From contig CAKXHL010000001.1 in NCBI GenBank assembly GCA_934875375.1, forward strand, positions 124,001 through 188,000: a stretch of 64,000 bases of DNA, in the 5' to 3' direction. Position numbers and translations under genes: made by a program. Position 1 is the stretch's first letter. Every line of letters begins with the position of its first letter. Positions 1 to 8,777 of this stretch are shown here, in pieces. The DNA comes from an uncultured bacterium. GTDB taxonomy: Bacteria; Bacillota; Clostridia; Oscillospirales; Ruminococcaceae. The notes under the pieces were generated by a model. That model was not told where the DNA came from and did not search any database. It worked only from the letters and a program-made list of their open reading frames with translations.

Positions 1-52
1 CGCAGTGAAATGTTAAGGATTTTTTAATTTTGGAAAATTTCTTCCGAAAGAC

Positions 53-80
53 TTGATTTTTCCTGAAAAAGGGCTAAAAT
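53..80 (+). promoter_or_regulatory. Vegetative promoter of groESL
   Basis: A -35 box TTGATT (53-58) and a -10 box TAAAAT (75-80) are separated by 16 bp. The predicted start near 87 falls inside the CIRCE operator, as expected for an HrcA-repressed heat-shock operon. Confidence 0.7.
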
Positions 81-84
81 AGGT

Positions 85-111
85 TTAGCACTCAAAGATG
101 ATGAGTGCCAA
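85..111 (+). promoter_or_regulatory. CIRCE operator (HrcA binding site)
   Basis: The inverted repeat TTAGCACTC, nine bases, GAGTGCCAA matches the CIRCE consensus with one mismatch (C for T in the right arm). It overlaps the predicted transcription start of groES. Repression by HrcA, relieved on heat shock, follows from the known family; hrcA itself is not in the window. Confidence 0.95.
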
Positions 112-150
112 ATCGTCTAACAGATCATTTATCATACAGGAGGCGTTCTT

Positions 151-435
151 ATGACAATCAAACCTTTGGCAGACCGGATTGTAATCAAGATGGTCGAAGC
201 GGAAGAAACAACAAAGAGCGGGATTATCCTTGCAGGCTCTGCAAAAGAAAAACCTCAGGTCGCGGAAGTGGTAGCAGTAGGACCTGGCGGCGTTGTGGAT
301 GGCAAAGAGATCAAAATGTATCTGAAGCCCGGCGATCGTGTGCTCATGAGCAAATATGCAGGTACCGAGGTTAAGCTGGACGGGCAGGAGTTTACCATTC
401 TGCGCCAGGATGATGTTCTGGCCATTGTCGAGTAA
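151..435 (+). CDS. groES: Co-chaperonin GroES (Hsp10)
   Basis: GroES forms the heptameric lid of the GroEL folding chamber in the cytoplasm. The 94-residue product has the usual Hsp10 length and pattern: an N-terminal IKPLADRIVIK strand, the mobile-loop region around residues 17-35 and a closing ILRQDDVLAIVE strand. The ATG follows AGGAGG by a normal distance. It is the first gene of a two-gene operon with groEL, which starts 37 bases downstream. The upstream promoter and CIRCE element indicate HrcA control. Confidence 0.97.
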   Translation: MTIKPLADRIVIKMVEAEETTKSGIILAGSAKEKPQVAEVVAVGPGGVVDGKEIKMYLKPGDRVLMSKYAGTEVKLDGQEFTILRQDDVLAIVE

Positions 436-472
436 AAAGCCGCAGTCAAACGAATTTTAGGAGGAATCAACC

Positions 473-2101
473 ATGGCAAAACAGATTATTTACGGCGAAG
501 AGGCCAGAAAAGCGCTCCAAACCGGTATTGATAAACTTTCCAACACAGTTAAAATCACCTTGGGTCCCAAAGGCCGCAACGTGGTTTTGGACAAAAAATT
601 CGGTTCTCCGCTGATCACTAATGACGGCGTTACTATTGCCAAGGAGATCGAGCTGGAGGATGCGTTTGAAAATATGGGCGCACAGCTGGTAAAAGAAGTT
701 TCGGTGAAAACCAACGACGCTGCCGGCGACGGCACCACGACGGCAACCTTGCTGGCACAGGCGCTGGTACGGGAAGGCATGAAGAATGTCGCTGCCGGTG
801 CAAATCCCATGGTCGTGAAAAAAGGCATCCAGAAAGCAGTGGATACGGCGGTAGAAACTATGCTCGCCAATTCTCAGAAAATTACCTGCACAGCTGATAT
901 CGAGCGTGTTGCTGCTATTTCTGCCGGTGATGAATCGGTGGGCAAACTGATTGGCGAAGCGATGGAAAAAGTAACTGCCGATGGCGTAATCACCATTGAG
1001 GAATCCAAAACCGCCGAGACTTACAGCGAAGTGGTTGAGGGTATGCAGTTTGACCGGGGCTATATTACTCCTTACATGGTTACCGATACGGATAAAATGG
1101 AAGCCGTGATCGACGACGCTTACATCTTGATTACGGATAAAAAGATTTCTGCGGTTCAGGAAATCCTGCCTTTGCTGGAACAGATCGTCCAGGCCGGCAA
1201 AAAACTGGTTATTATCGCAGAGGATATTGAAGGCGAGGCATTGTCTACCCTGATTGTCAATAAACTGCGTGGTACCTTTACCTGCGTTGCGGTAAAAGCG
1301 CCCGGCTTTGGTGACAGAAGAAAAGAGATGCTGCAGGATATCGCTATCCTGACGGGCGGCCAGGTCATCAGCGAGGAGCTGGGACTGGAACTGAAAGATG
1401 CTACTATGGATCAGCTGGGCCGTGCAAAACAAGTAAAGGTTCAGAAAGAAAATACCATTATCGTGGACGGTGCCGGCTCTTCCGACGAAATCAAAGCGCG
1501 GATCCATCAGATCAAAGCTCAAATTGAGACCACTACCTCCGAGTTTGACAAAGAGAAGCTGCAGGAGCGCTTGGCAAAACTGTCCGGCGGCGTAGCGGTC
1601 ATCAAAGTCGGCGCGGCGACCGAAGTGGAGATGAAAGATAAAAAGCTGCGTATTGAAGACGCTCTGTCCGCGACGAAAGCTGCAGTGGAGGAAGGCATCG
1701 TAGCAGGCGGCGGTACTGCGTTGATCAACGCCATCCCGGCGGTAGAAGCGCTGCTCGAAACGTCGGAGGGCGATGAGAAGACCGGTGTGAAAATCGTCCG
1801 CAAAGCAATTGAAGAGCCTGTTCGGCAGATTGCGGCCAATGCAGGCTTAGATGGTGCGGTGATCATCGATAAAATCGTAAACTCCGGCAAGGTGGGCTAT
1901 GGTTATGATGCGGCAAAAGAGGTATACTGCGATATGATCTCCAGCGGCATCGTAGATCCTGTCAAAGTGACCCGCTCCGCACTGCAGAATGCCGCTTCTG
2001 TGGCGGCGATGGTTCTGACGACTGAAAGTTTGGTTGCGGACATCAAGGAAGAGAATCCTGCACCGGCAATGCCTGCTGGTGGCATGGGCGGCATGTATTG
2101 A
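473..2101 (+). CDS. groEL: Chaperonin GroEL (Hsp60)
   Basis: This is the 60-kDa ATP-dependent chaperonin that folds client proteins inside a double heptameric ring. The 542-residue length is standard. Visible signatures are VTLGPKGRNVVLD near the N-terminus, the GDGTTTATLLA nucleotide-binding motif around residues 85-95 and the flexible C-terminal tail with GGMGGM repeats. The start ATG follows AGGAGG. It is co-transcribed with groES, and a strong hairpin at 2201-2228 probably ends the operon. Nothing in the sequence looks degenerate. Confidence 0.98.
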   Translation: MAKQIIYGEEARKALQTGIDKLSNTVKITLGPKGRNVVLDKKFGSPLITNDGVTIAKEIELEDAFENMGAQLVKEVSVKTNDAAGDGTTTATLLAQALVREGMKNVAAGANPMVVKKGIQKAVDTAVETMLANSQKITCTADIERVAAISAGDESVGKLIGEAMEKVTADGVITIEESKTAETYSEVVEGMQFDRGYITPYMVTDTDKMEAVIDDAYILITDKKISAVQEILPLLEQIVQAGKKLVIIAEDIEGEALSTLIVNKLRGTFTCVAVKAPGFGDRRKEMLQDIAILTGGQVISEELGLELKDATMDQLGRAKQVKVQKENTIIVDGAGSSDEIKARIHQIKAQIETTTSEFDKEKLQERLAKLSGGVAVIKVGAATEVEMKDKKLRIEDALSATKAAVEEGIVAGGGTALINAIPAVEALLETSEGDEKTGVKIVRKAIEEPVRQIAANAGLDGAVIIDKIVNSGKVGYGYDAAKEVYCDMISSGIVDPVKVTRSALQNAASVAAMVLTTESLVADIKEENPAPAMPAGGMGGMY

Positions 2102-2199
2102 TAACCAGTCTAAAACCCTTGCAATCACTGGATTTGTGTGTGGTAAACATCTCGATTTACACCATACTTACACCAAAGATTGCGCCTAATCAGATAGTA

Positions 2200-2234
2200 A
2201 GAGACCGATGCTTGATTGCATCGGTCTCTTTTCT
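2200..2234 (+). terminator. Terminator of groESL
   Basis: An 11-bp perfect stem, GAGACCGATGC (2201-2211) with GCATCGGTCTC (2218-2228), has a 6-base loop and is followed by TTTTCT. It lies 100 bases past groEL. Confidence 0.85.
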
Positions 2235-2273
2235 AATGTTCCAATTTATCTTCTGTACTTGTCTTTAAAATGG

Positions 2274-4054
2274 TTATAGAGCAATACCGATATCGGCATA
2301 TTTGAGTGCCGGTGCATCGTTCACGCTGTCGCCTGTCATGACCACAATTTCTCCGTTATCTTTGAACACCTTTATGATCCACATCTTATGCTCCGGAATG
2401 ACACGCGAGAAGATAGAAACATCCTTAACAGCTTCGCGCAGTTCTGCATCCGTCATTTTTTCCAGCATATCGCCTGTAACAATGTGATCGCTGTTTGGTA
2501 TGCCCACCTTTTTTGCTGTTGCTGATGCGGTAATACCGTTGTCACCTGTGATCATAACAACACGGATTCCTGCTTTGGTGCAAACCGCAATGTCATTCTT
2601 GACGCTCTCACGCGGAGGATCAGCAAGTCCGACCAGTCCGAGCAGAGTAAGGCGGCAATCAGTAATAGAAGCCGGTACTTCATTTTCGGTCTGAGGATAT
2701 CCTGCGGCAATCGCGATGATGCGCAATCCTTCCGAGGAAAGGGAATCAATTTTTTCTTCCGCTTCTTTCCGCTGTTCGTCGGTCAGCTCGCAGATGGTCA
2801 GAATCCGCTCGGCACTGCCCTTTGCGGCAATGATCAGCTTCCCGTCTCTTTGCCAAACATGCCCCATCATTTTCAGCTCATTTGTAAAGGCGTATTCGGA
2901 CACAAATCTGCCAGAGAACAGCTTTTCGGTAGAAATCTGGTGCTCCTCGCAGAAGCGGAACATGGCTTTTTCCATCGGATCATATGCCTCAGTCTCACAG
3001 CCGAGTCCCATCGTTTCAATTAGTGTATGTTCATCGCCGGATGCCACCCATGTGCTCTGTACGGTCATTTGGTTCATAGTAATAGTTCCGGTTTTGTCAA
3101 CGCAAAGAACTGAAACCGCACCGAGTGTTTCTACGCTGGGCAGTTTGCGGACAAGCGAGTGTTTCTTTGCCAACCGCCATGCGCCCATAGAAAGAAAGAC
3201 GGTCAGGATCACCGGAAATTCCTCGGGAATCATCGCCATGGCAAGCGTTACGCCCGACAGAATGCTTTCTATCAGGCGGTCAGAAAAATTGTGGTCGGGA
3301 ATGTTGAGCCATGTAAACACACCCATGAGAACAAACAGGACTCCCGCGATGATGGCACAGGTTTTTACGAGCTTTCCTGTTTGCTTCTGAAGCGGCGTAT
3401 CCTCGGCAGCAGCAGACGCAACACCCATTCCAATCTTTACCGTACTCGGTAGACGCGCCGGTTTTCTCTACCTGTATGGTGGCGTTTCCTTGCGTGACGA
3501 GCGTACCGGCCTAACAATAATCCTTACGCCAGTAATCCTCTGACGGTTCAGCGTTCTCGGTTTGGATTTTCCATACACCCTCAGCCTCTCCCGTCAGGGG
3601 GGATTCATCCACGCAGAGATCGGCGCAACGCAAAATAATGCCGTCTGCCGGGATTTTTACACCCTCGCAAATGAGCATCAGGTCGCCGGGAACCAGCTCT
3701 GTACTGGTAATTGTCTGTTCTTTTCCGTCCCGGATCACCACAATTTGCGGGGCTGATAGGTCTTTGAGTGCATTGAGTGTCTTGTCGGTTTTCCATTCCT
3801 AGACCACGTCAATGCTGATGATGCCGACGACAAAAATCAGCATGATGGCGCCATCTCTCGGCTCTCCGAGAATAAAATAAATGACAGCGGCAATCATCAG
3901 CAAAAGGAACATCGGCTCACAGAGGGTATGAAGAACGGTTTTGAGGAAACTGTCCTTCTTCTGCGGCATCAGTTCATTTTTGCCGTACTGCTGCTGTCGC
4001 TTGGTGACCTCATCATGGGTCAGCCCCTGTCAGGTTCTTCTTAGTGCTTTTCAT
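2274..4054 (-). pseudogene. Decayed P-type cation (calcium-type) ATPase
   Basis: Three reading-frame pieces together spell a P2-type cation-pumping ATPase. They include TGEA of the actuator domain, the phosphorylation motif DKTGTITMN and the hinge GDSVNDAPALKYADIGIAL. Lesions, in order: an extra G in a G-run near 4024-4027 after ten codons, TAG at 3799-3801, TAG at 3511-3513, a frameshift near 3430-3440, and a stop at 2274 right after the hinge. The last removes the usual C-terminal transmembrane segments 5-10. A ribosome binding site (GGAGG, 4061-4067) and promoter survive. Several independent lesions make sequencing error unlikely. Calcium specificity is inferred from overall resemblance only. 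Confidence 0.9.
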
Positions 4055-4346
4055 AAAAGAATCCTCCGTTTCCCGTTATTGAAAAGCATTACGGTGTCTT
4101 GATTTCCCCTATGGCACTTCATTTGAGGTCGTATACGTTCACAAATAGGGCTATTCCCGAAAAATGGTATAGAAATAGCACACCCGTGAAACATACGCAC
4201 TGTCCCACAGATATGCTCAAAAAACACATTCTGTTGCCGCTTGCAACGCGACCCGGCCCCGCGCCCTTACGGGCATCGCCTGCTCAGTTTGTACTGTTGA
4301 TCTCGCATTCCTTTCGGAATGTAATGCAGTGCAAAGAGATATTAAT
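4055..4346 (-). ncRNA. Structured leader of the ATPase pseudogene, class unknown
   Basis: The transcript from the promoter at 4347-4375 would carry about 285 untranslated bases. Read on the minus strand, it has a CATTCC-GAAA-GGAATG hairpin closed by an ATCTC/GAGAT pairing, a CAGT-ACAA-ACTG hairpin, a GCCC-GTAA-GGGC hairpin with a GNRA loop, and a GTTGC/GCAAC hairpin followed by AGAATG and a run of six T. GNRA loops on short stems suggest a folded regulatory RNA, perhaps a metal-sensing riboswitch with a terminator. I do not find the hallmark GGGGAGUAG or AGCAAGACC segments of yybP-ykoY, so no class is assigned. Confidence 0.4.
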
Positions 4347-4375
4347 ACTATATCGTATGTGTATGCAAAAGTCAA
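4347..4375 (-). promoter_or_regulatory. Promoter of the ATPase pseudogene
   Basis: On the minus strand, TTGACT (4375-4370), a 17-bp spacer and TATAGT (4352-4347) form a near-consensus sigma-A promoter directed at the decayed ATPase. Confidence 0.7.
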
Positions 4376-4472
4376 CGAAATTGTTACCGATTGTTTGCTT
4401 CTAGAAAAGATACGAATTAATTATACACGAAAAATGCGAATAAATCTATTGCTTCCACGCATGGGCAAAATA

Positions 4473-4508
4473 ATAACGGGTATTCGGCTTTCACCGAATA
4501 CCCGTTAT
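4473..4508. terminator. Strong hairpin, possible minus-strand terminator
   Basis: A perfect 15-bp stem (4473-4487 with 4494-4508) has the loop CTTTCA. On the minus strand the stem is followed by ATTTTGCCC, a weak T-tract; on the plus strand there is none. No gene obviously ends here, so it may be left over from a lost gene. Confidence 0.4.
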
Positions 4509-4567
4509 CGCGTTTACCGACCCCGTCTGATAGATGCCATAATCGTAATTTTTTGAATTACTTTCTT

Positions 4568-4830
4568 ATGAGCACCCGTGTAAAATCGGAGGCCTTTTTT
4601 GAAGTGATTATTTTGAAAAAAGAGGTATATTCACGGACGATTGGTTGAATCTAGATGGTAGATATGCTATGATGAAAAACAACTTTTCAGGCTTGGATGA
4701 CAGGGATATCCGGAAATTCGGTCTAACTGATGAAAAGATTTCATAAGCATTTTTGAAAGCTGTGCAGATCGTGCAGGATGCCTGTCAAAGCCTGCCTTTT
4801 TGTAAAAGCAATTTTAAACAACTTGTTTGA
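4568..4830 (+). other. Possible remnant of a lost small gene
   Basis: The stretch between the hairpin and the flippase holds protein-like fragments in two frames. One is a 25-codon ATG frame at 4568. The other is a frame containing DDWLNLDGRYAMMKNNF and LDDRDIRKFGLTDEKIS, which stops at a TAA near 4745 and stays open beyond it. No ribosome binding site or continuous frame exists and I recognise no family. It may be decayed coding sequence or chance. Confidence 0.2.
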
Positions 4831-4853
4831 CAGACAGCAAAGGAAGTGTTTCT

Positions 4854-6593
4854 TTGTCGGCAAAGCAAAAACAGAATTTTTTGCATGGCGCTTTGATTTT
4901 AATGAGCGCCACTGTAATTGTCAAAATCATCGGGTATTTTTTCAAGGTCCCACTGAAGGGGATTATCGGCGTCAGCGGCTTTGGCTATTTTAACGCAGCA
5001 TATGGATTGTTTAATACGCTGTATGCGCTGTCAGTAGCCGGCATGCCCATTGCCGTGTCGCGAATGGTGGCACAGAACATGCAGCAGGGCCGTTACCGGG
5101 ATGTACGCAAAATCAAGCGCTTGTCCACGGTTTCCTTTCTGTGTACCGGGCTGTTGGGTACGCTGCTGATGTTTGCGGGAGCAGGTCCATACGTGCGCTT
5201 TGCAGAAAACCCCAATGCTTTTTTAGCGGTATTTGTCATGGCTCCGGCGATCTTTTTCGTCTGTGTTAGTTCTTCCTACCGGGGTTATTACGAGGGCTTG
5301 CGCAATATGTACCCCACTGCCTGGTCGCAGATTTCTGAGGCATTGGTAAAACTGGCCTGCGGGCTGCTTTTTTCCTCTGCTGCTGTCCGTTTGGGTTTGG
5401 AGGAATATGAGCGGTTCGGCAGGGTATTCGGCACTGCGGTTGAAACGTCGTCACAGGCGCAGCTTGCCGTGCTGCCTTACGGCGCAGCGGGGGCGATTTT
5501 GGGTATTGTGGTCAGTACCGCAGCGGGCTCGCTGTTTTTATGGATATACAGTAGGTGTAAGGGAGACGGCATTTCCCGGCAGATGCTGGAACATGCGGCG
5601 CCAGCCAGGGGGAGCAAGGAAATTCTAAAGCAGCTTTGGACCATTGCCATTCCCATCTGCCTGGGCGCGCTGGCGCTGAACATTACCACCTTGATTGACG
5701 TCAGCTCATTGACAAACCGCCTTTCCACTGCATTAGAACGCGGCAGCGAGGTGCTGCTTTCCATGTATGACGGGATTCTCCCGACCAATACGCCGCAGGA
5801 TGAAATTCCCAATTATCTCTTTGGGGCTTATAATATGTCGGTCACGCTTTTTAATCTGATTCCGGCGTTGACGACAACCTTTGGGGTCAGCGCCCTCCCG
5901 GCAGTAACAGCCGCCTGGGCTGCCCGCAGCAAATCCCTGCTTCGCCGCAATATCGAGTCGGTATGGCGGGTTACTTCGATGATTGCATTTCCCGCTGGGT
6001 TTGGCATTTGCGCGCTGGCAGAGCCGATTCTGACGCTGGTTTATCAAGCGGATCCGGCTTCGATTCCCATTGCTGCGCCGATTTTACGCGTTCTTGGCCT
6101 TGCGGCAGTTTTTGTGGCGCTCAGTTCGCCTACCAATAGCATGCTGCAAGCGGTGGGGAAGGTCAACGTTCCGGTAAAGCTGATGTTGCTTGGCGGCTTT
6201 TTAAAGCTGGCGGTCAATTTTGTGCTGGTACCGATCCCGGCAGTCAACATCCAGGGCGCACCCTATGGAACACTGCTGTGTTATGGGCTGATTGTCTGTA
6301 TTTCGATTCCGGTGCTGTGCAGGACAGCGGGAATCCGGATTCGATTCACAAAAGTGTTTTTAAAACCTCTTTTTGCTGGTGTTTTTTGCGGTGTTACCGC
6401 ATGGGCAAGCTATGGACTACTTTCCAATCTGGCAGGAAATACCGTTTCCACTGCCATATCTATCCTGCTGGCAGGCGCAGTGTACGTGATTGTATTATTT
6501 TTGGTGCGGGGAATTGTGAAATATGATGTTTTAATGCTTCCGAAGGGAGAAAAAATCGCAAAACTACTTGAAAAATGCAGGTTAATAGGGTAA
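4854..6593 (+). CDS. SpoVB/MurJ-like polysaccharide or lipid-linked precursor flippase
   Basis: This is a multi-pass membrane protein of the MOP superfamily (PST/MviN/SpoVB branch), which flips lipid-linked sugar precursors across the membrane. About 14 hydrophobic segments span its 579 residues, and the N-terminal FLHGALILMSATVIVKIIGYFFKVPL is typical of SpoVB-like proteins. I chose the TTG at 4854 over the in-frame TTG at 4827 because AGGAAG (4841-4846) sits correctly before it. It is followed by mazG, as in the Bacillus yabM-yabN order, so it is best seen as the YabM-type paralogue. The exact substrate is unknown. Confidence 0.85.
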   Translation: MSAKQKQNFLHGALILMSATVIVKIIGYFFKVPLKGIIGVSGFGYFNAAYGLFNTLYALSVAGMPIAVSRMVAQNMQQGRYRDVRKIKRLSTVSFLCTGLLGTLLMFAGAGPYVRFAENPNAFLAVFVMAPAIFFVCVSSSYRGYYEGLRNMYPTAWSQISEALVKLACGLLFSSAAVRLGLEEYERFGRVFGTAVETSSQAQLAVLPYGAAGAILGIVVSTAAGSLFLWIYSRCKGDGISRQMLEHAAPARGSKEILKQLWTIAIPICLGALALNITTLIDVSSLTNRLSTALERGSEVLLSMYDGILPTNTPQDEIPNYLFGAYNMSVTLFNLIPALTTTFGVSALPAVTAAWAARSKSLLRRNIESVWRVTSMIAFPAGFGICALAEPILTLVYQADPASIPIAAPILRVLGLAAVFVALSSPTNSMLQAVGKVNVPVKLMLLGGFLKLAVNFVLVPIPAVNIQGAPYGTLLCYGLIVCISIPVLCRTAGIRIRFTKVFLKPLFAGVFCGVTAWASYGLLSNLAGNTVSTAISILLAGAVYVIVLFLVRGIVKYDVLMLPKGEKIAKLLEKCRLIG

Positions 6594-6632
6594 GATGAAT
6601 AAGCCTACTATGTTTGACGGCGAGGTGGCAAA

Positions 6633-7433
6633 ATGCGGGCGGATTTTCCTCTGAAAGACAAATACGGATTTGACGATCTGGTCAAAGTCATGCGTGTTCT
6701 GCGCGGCCCGGGCGGATGCCCTTGGGATGCACAGCAGACCCATGAGTCGATCCGGAAAAATTTCATTGAGGAGACATATGAAGCGATTGAAGCCATTGAC
6801 GCCGCAGATCCGGTGCTTTTGCAGGAGGAATTGGGCGACGTTTTGCTGCAGGTGATTTATCACGCGGCAATGGAGGAAGAGAAAGGTTCTTTTTCTATTG
6901 ATGATGTTTGTGATGGCATCTGTAAAAAGCTGGTGATCCGGCATCCTCATATTTTTGGCGATGTCAAAGTGGATACCGCCGAAGAGGTGTTGTCCAACTG
7001 GGAGATGATTAAGCAGCAGGAAAAAGGGCAAAAAACGGCGGCAGAAACGTTGGAGAGCGTGCCAAAAGTCCTTCCGGCACTGATGCGGGCAGAAAAAATC
7101 CAAAAGCGGGCTTCCCGTGCTGGGATGGATTATGACAGCGTGGCCGATGCGTTTCGTGATTTACGCAGTGAAGTGGACGAGCTGGAGGATGCGGTGAAAA
7201 ACGGCACGCCAGAGCAGCGGGGACTGGAATTGGGCGACCTTCTCTTCAGCGCGGTTAATGTTTCGCGTTTTATAGGCGCGGATGCGGAGGAGTCGCTGGG
7301 ACTTTCGTGCGAGAAGTTTGTGAAGCGTTTTGCGCAGGTAGAAAAGTTGGCCCGACAAAGAGACATTGATATGAAGACGGCTGGTATCCAGAAACTGGAT
7401 GAAATTTGGCAGGAGATTAAAAAAAGTTATTAA
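6633..7433 (+). CDS. mazG: Nucleoside triphosphate pyrophosphohydrolase MazG
   Basis: MazG hydrolyses (d)NTPs to monophosphates and pyrophosphate, a housekeeping or stress function in the cytoplasm. The 266-residue protein carries two MazG folds. The first has the metal-binding EETYEAIEAID and EELGDVLLQVIYH segments (about residues 47-85). The second has SEVDELEDAV and LELGDLLFSAVN (about 178-210). PGGCPWDAQQTHESIRKN is the family's N-terminal signature. The ATG follows GAGGTGG. It lies between the flippase and hup, an order conserved in Firmicutes (yabN in Bacillus). Confidence 0.95.
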   Translation: MRADFPLKDKYGFDDLVKVMRVLRGPGGCPWDAQQTHESIRKNFIEETYEAIEAIDAADPVLLQEELGDVLLQVIYHAAMEEEKGSFSIDDVCDGICKKLVIRHPHIFGDVKVDTAEEVLSNWEMIKQQEKGQKTAAETLESVPKVLPALMRAEKIQKRASRAGMDYDSVADAFRDLRSEVDELEDAVKNGTPEQRGLELGDLLFSAVNVSRFIGADAEESLGLSCEKFVKRFAQVEKLARQRDIDMKTAGIQKLDEIWQEIKKSY

Positions 7434-7491
7434 GCGGATGTGTCTGCATGTCTGCACAATAATAAAGTTGAACTAAACGGAGGAAAAAACA

Positions 7492-7767
7492 ATGACGAAA
7501 ACCGAATTGATTAACGTGGTTGCCGAGAAAACCGGCTTTTCCAAAAAAGACAGCGATAAAGCGGTTGTTGCTGTAATCGATGCGATTTCTGAGGCGCTGG
7601 CTGGCGGCGATAAAGTACAGCTGGTTGGCTTTGGCACCTTTGAGGTGAAAGAGCGCGGAGAGAGAAAGGGCATCAACCCCAGAACCAAAAAAGAAATCAC
7701 CATTGCAGCTTCCAAACTGCCTTCTTTCAAAGCTGGTAAAGCGCTGAAAGATGCAGTTTCCAAATAA
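7492..7767 (+). CDS. hup: Histone-like DNA-binding protein HU
   Basis: HU is a small dimeric nucleoid protein that bends DNA. The 91-residue sequence shows the family pattern: an MTKTELI N-terminal helix, VGFGTFEV before the DNA-binding arm, the RKGINPRTKKEI arm with its conserved Pro, and the PSFKAGKALKDAV C-terminal helix. GGAGG lies at the correct distance. In clostridial genomes hup often sits between mazG and rqcP, as here. A terminator follows immediately. Confidence 0.97.
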   Translation: MTKTELINVVAEKTGFSKKDSDKAVVAVIDAISEALAGGDKVQLVGFGTFEVKERGERKGINPRTKKEITIAASKLPSFKAGKALKDAVSK

Positions 7768-7791
7768 GAATCTGCAAACGGGAAAGGGCGT

Positions 7792-7832
7792 TGCGTAAAC
7801 ACGGGGAGATTTCTTGTGTTTACGCATTTTTC
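7792..7832 (+). terminator. Terminator between hup and rqcP
   Basis: An 11-bp perfect stem, TGCGTAAACAC (7792-7802) with GTGTTTACGCA (7816-7826), is followed by TTTTTC. The T-tract ends three bases before the rqcP ribosome binding site (AAGGAG, 7835-7840), so rqcP depends on read-through or on a promoter I cannot see. Confidence 0.85.
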
Positions 7833-7847
7833 TTAAGGAGTTTTATG

Positions 7848-8093
7848 ATGCGTTTGGACAAATATTTAAAGGTCACCCGGTTAATCAAGCGCCGGACAGT
7901 CGCTAACGAAGCGTGTGATGCTGGAAGAATTTTAGTTAACGGCAAAGTGGCTCGCGCTTCTTATGAGGTGAAAGAGAATGATCTGATCTCTATTCAGATG
8001 GGTACCCGGCCGATTAAGGTGCGTGTGCTGAAAGTCAGCGAGTATGCGACGAAGGAGGATGCTTCTACCCATTATACGGTGGTAGAGGATTGA
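7848..8093 (+). CDS. rqcP: S4-domain RNA-binding protein RqcP (YabO)
   Basis: RqcP is an Hsp15-like S4-domain protein. In Bacillus it works with RqcH in ribosome-associated quality control, helping add alanine tails to stalled nascent chains on 50S subunits. The 81-residue product consists almost entirely of the S4 fold: MRLDKYLKVTRLIKRRTVANEACDAGRILVNGK, then a KENDLISI strand. Two adjacent ATGs (7845 and 7848) are possible; 7848 has better spacing from AAGGAG and gives the usual MRLDKYL start. RqcH is not in the window. Confidence 0.92.
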   Translation: MRLDKYLKVTRLIKRRTVANEACDAGRILVNGKVARASYEVKENDLISIQMGTRPIKVRVLKVSEYATKEDASTHYTVVED

Positions 8094-8246
8094 CGTAAAA
8101 AGAGGCTGGCGAAACGGACGGTGTTGGCAAAACAGCGAACAGGCGCAAGCAGGATGAGCCGCTGTGGCCTGTTATGGAACGTTCATAATCAAGATGTGTT
8201 TTTGGGGCAAGATGCCGATAATTTTAAAATCTGCGGAGACACGAAT

Positions 8247-8777
8247 ATGGAAGAACTAAGGCTTTTTAAGCCATCTATCGAATATGCTGAACAGATAGCG
8301 GAATACAAAGCAGAGTTTTCACCTGAACAAATACGGGCGACCTATGATCCTGACAGGATTCCCGGAATGGATTATCTTGAAAACTATAATAGTATTCCCG
8401 AATGGCTTTGTTTTCTGGATACCGTTAAAGGCAAGATTACATGGTATATGTCGGTCCGGATGAGCGACGGAAAAATCATTGGCTTTTGCTGCCTGCGGCA
8501 TAAACTTGAATACGATGATGATGACCCGGATTTTGCATCCAATGTGGGTTATTCGATCCGCCCCAGTGAGCGAAGGAAAGGCTATGCCAAAGAACAGTTG
8601 CGGCTCGTTTTGCAGGAAGCCAAAAGGCTGGGCATGGATCATGTGCGGATCATTTGCCGTGACATCAACATCGGCAGCAACAGAACAATTCTTGCCAATG
8701 GCGGAAAGTTTGTCGACGCCATTTATGGTGAGGAATCCGGCATGACGGTTCATCGCTATGATGTGCCAATCAGCTGA
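8247..8777 (+). CDS. GNAT-family N-acetyltransferase
   Basis: A probable acetyl-CoA-dependent N-acetyltransferase of unknown substrate. The 176-residue product has GNAT motif A, VGYSIRPSERRKGYAKEQLRL, with the R-x-x-G-x-A acetyl-CoA pyrophosphate loop (RRKGYA) around residues 112-117. The C-terminal part resembles ribosomal-protein or small-molecule acetylating members. The ATG at 8247 is preceded by CGGAG (8234-8238); an upstream in-frame ATG at 8121 lacks a ribosome binding site. It is the first gene of the segment that separates rqcP from yabP. Confidence 0.85.
   Translation: MEELRLFKPSIEYAEQIAEYKAEFSPEQIRATYDPDRIPGMDYLENYNSIPEWLCFLDTVKGKITWYMSVRMSDGKIIGFCCLRHKLEYDDDDPDFASNVGYSIRPSERRKGYAKEQLRLVLQEAKRLGMDHVRIICRDINIGSNRTILANGGKFVDAIYGEESGMTVHRYDVPIS

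Noticed and set aside
467..1522. 351-codon open frame antisense to groEL
   Set aside because: It is the reverse shadow of groEL, with no ribosome binding site and no protein resemblance.
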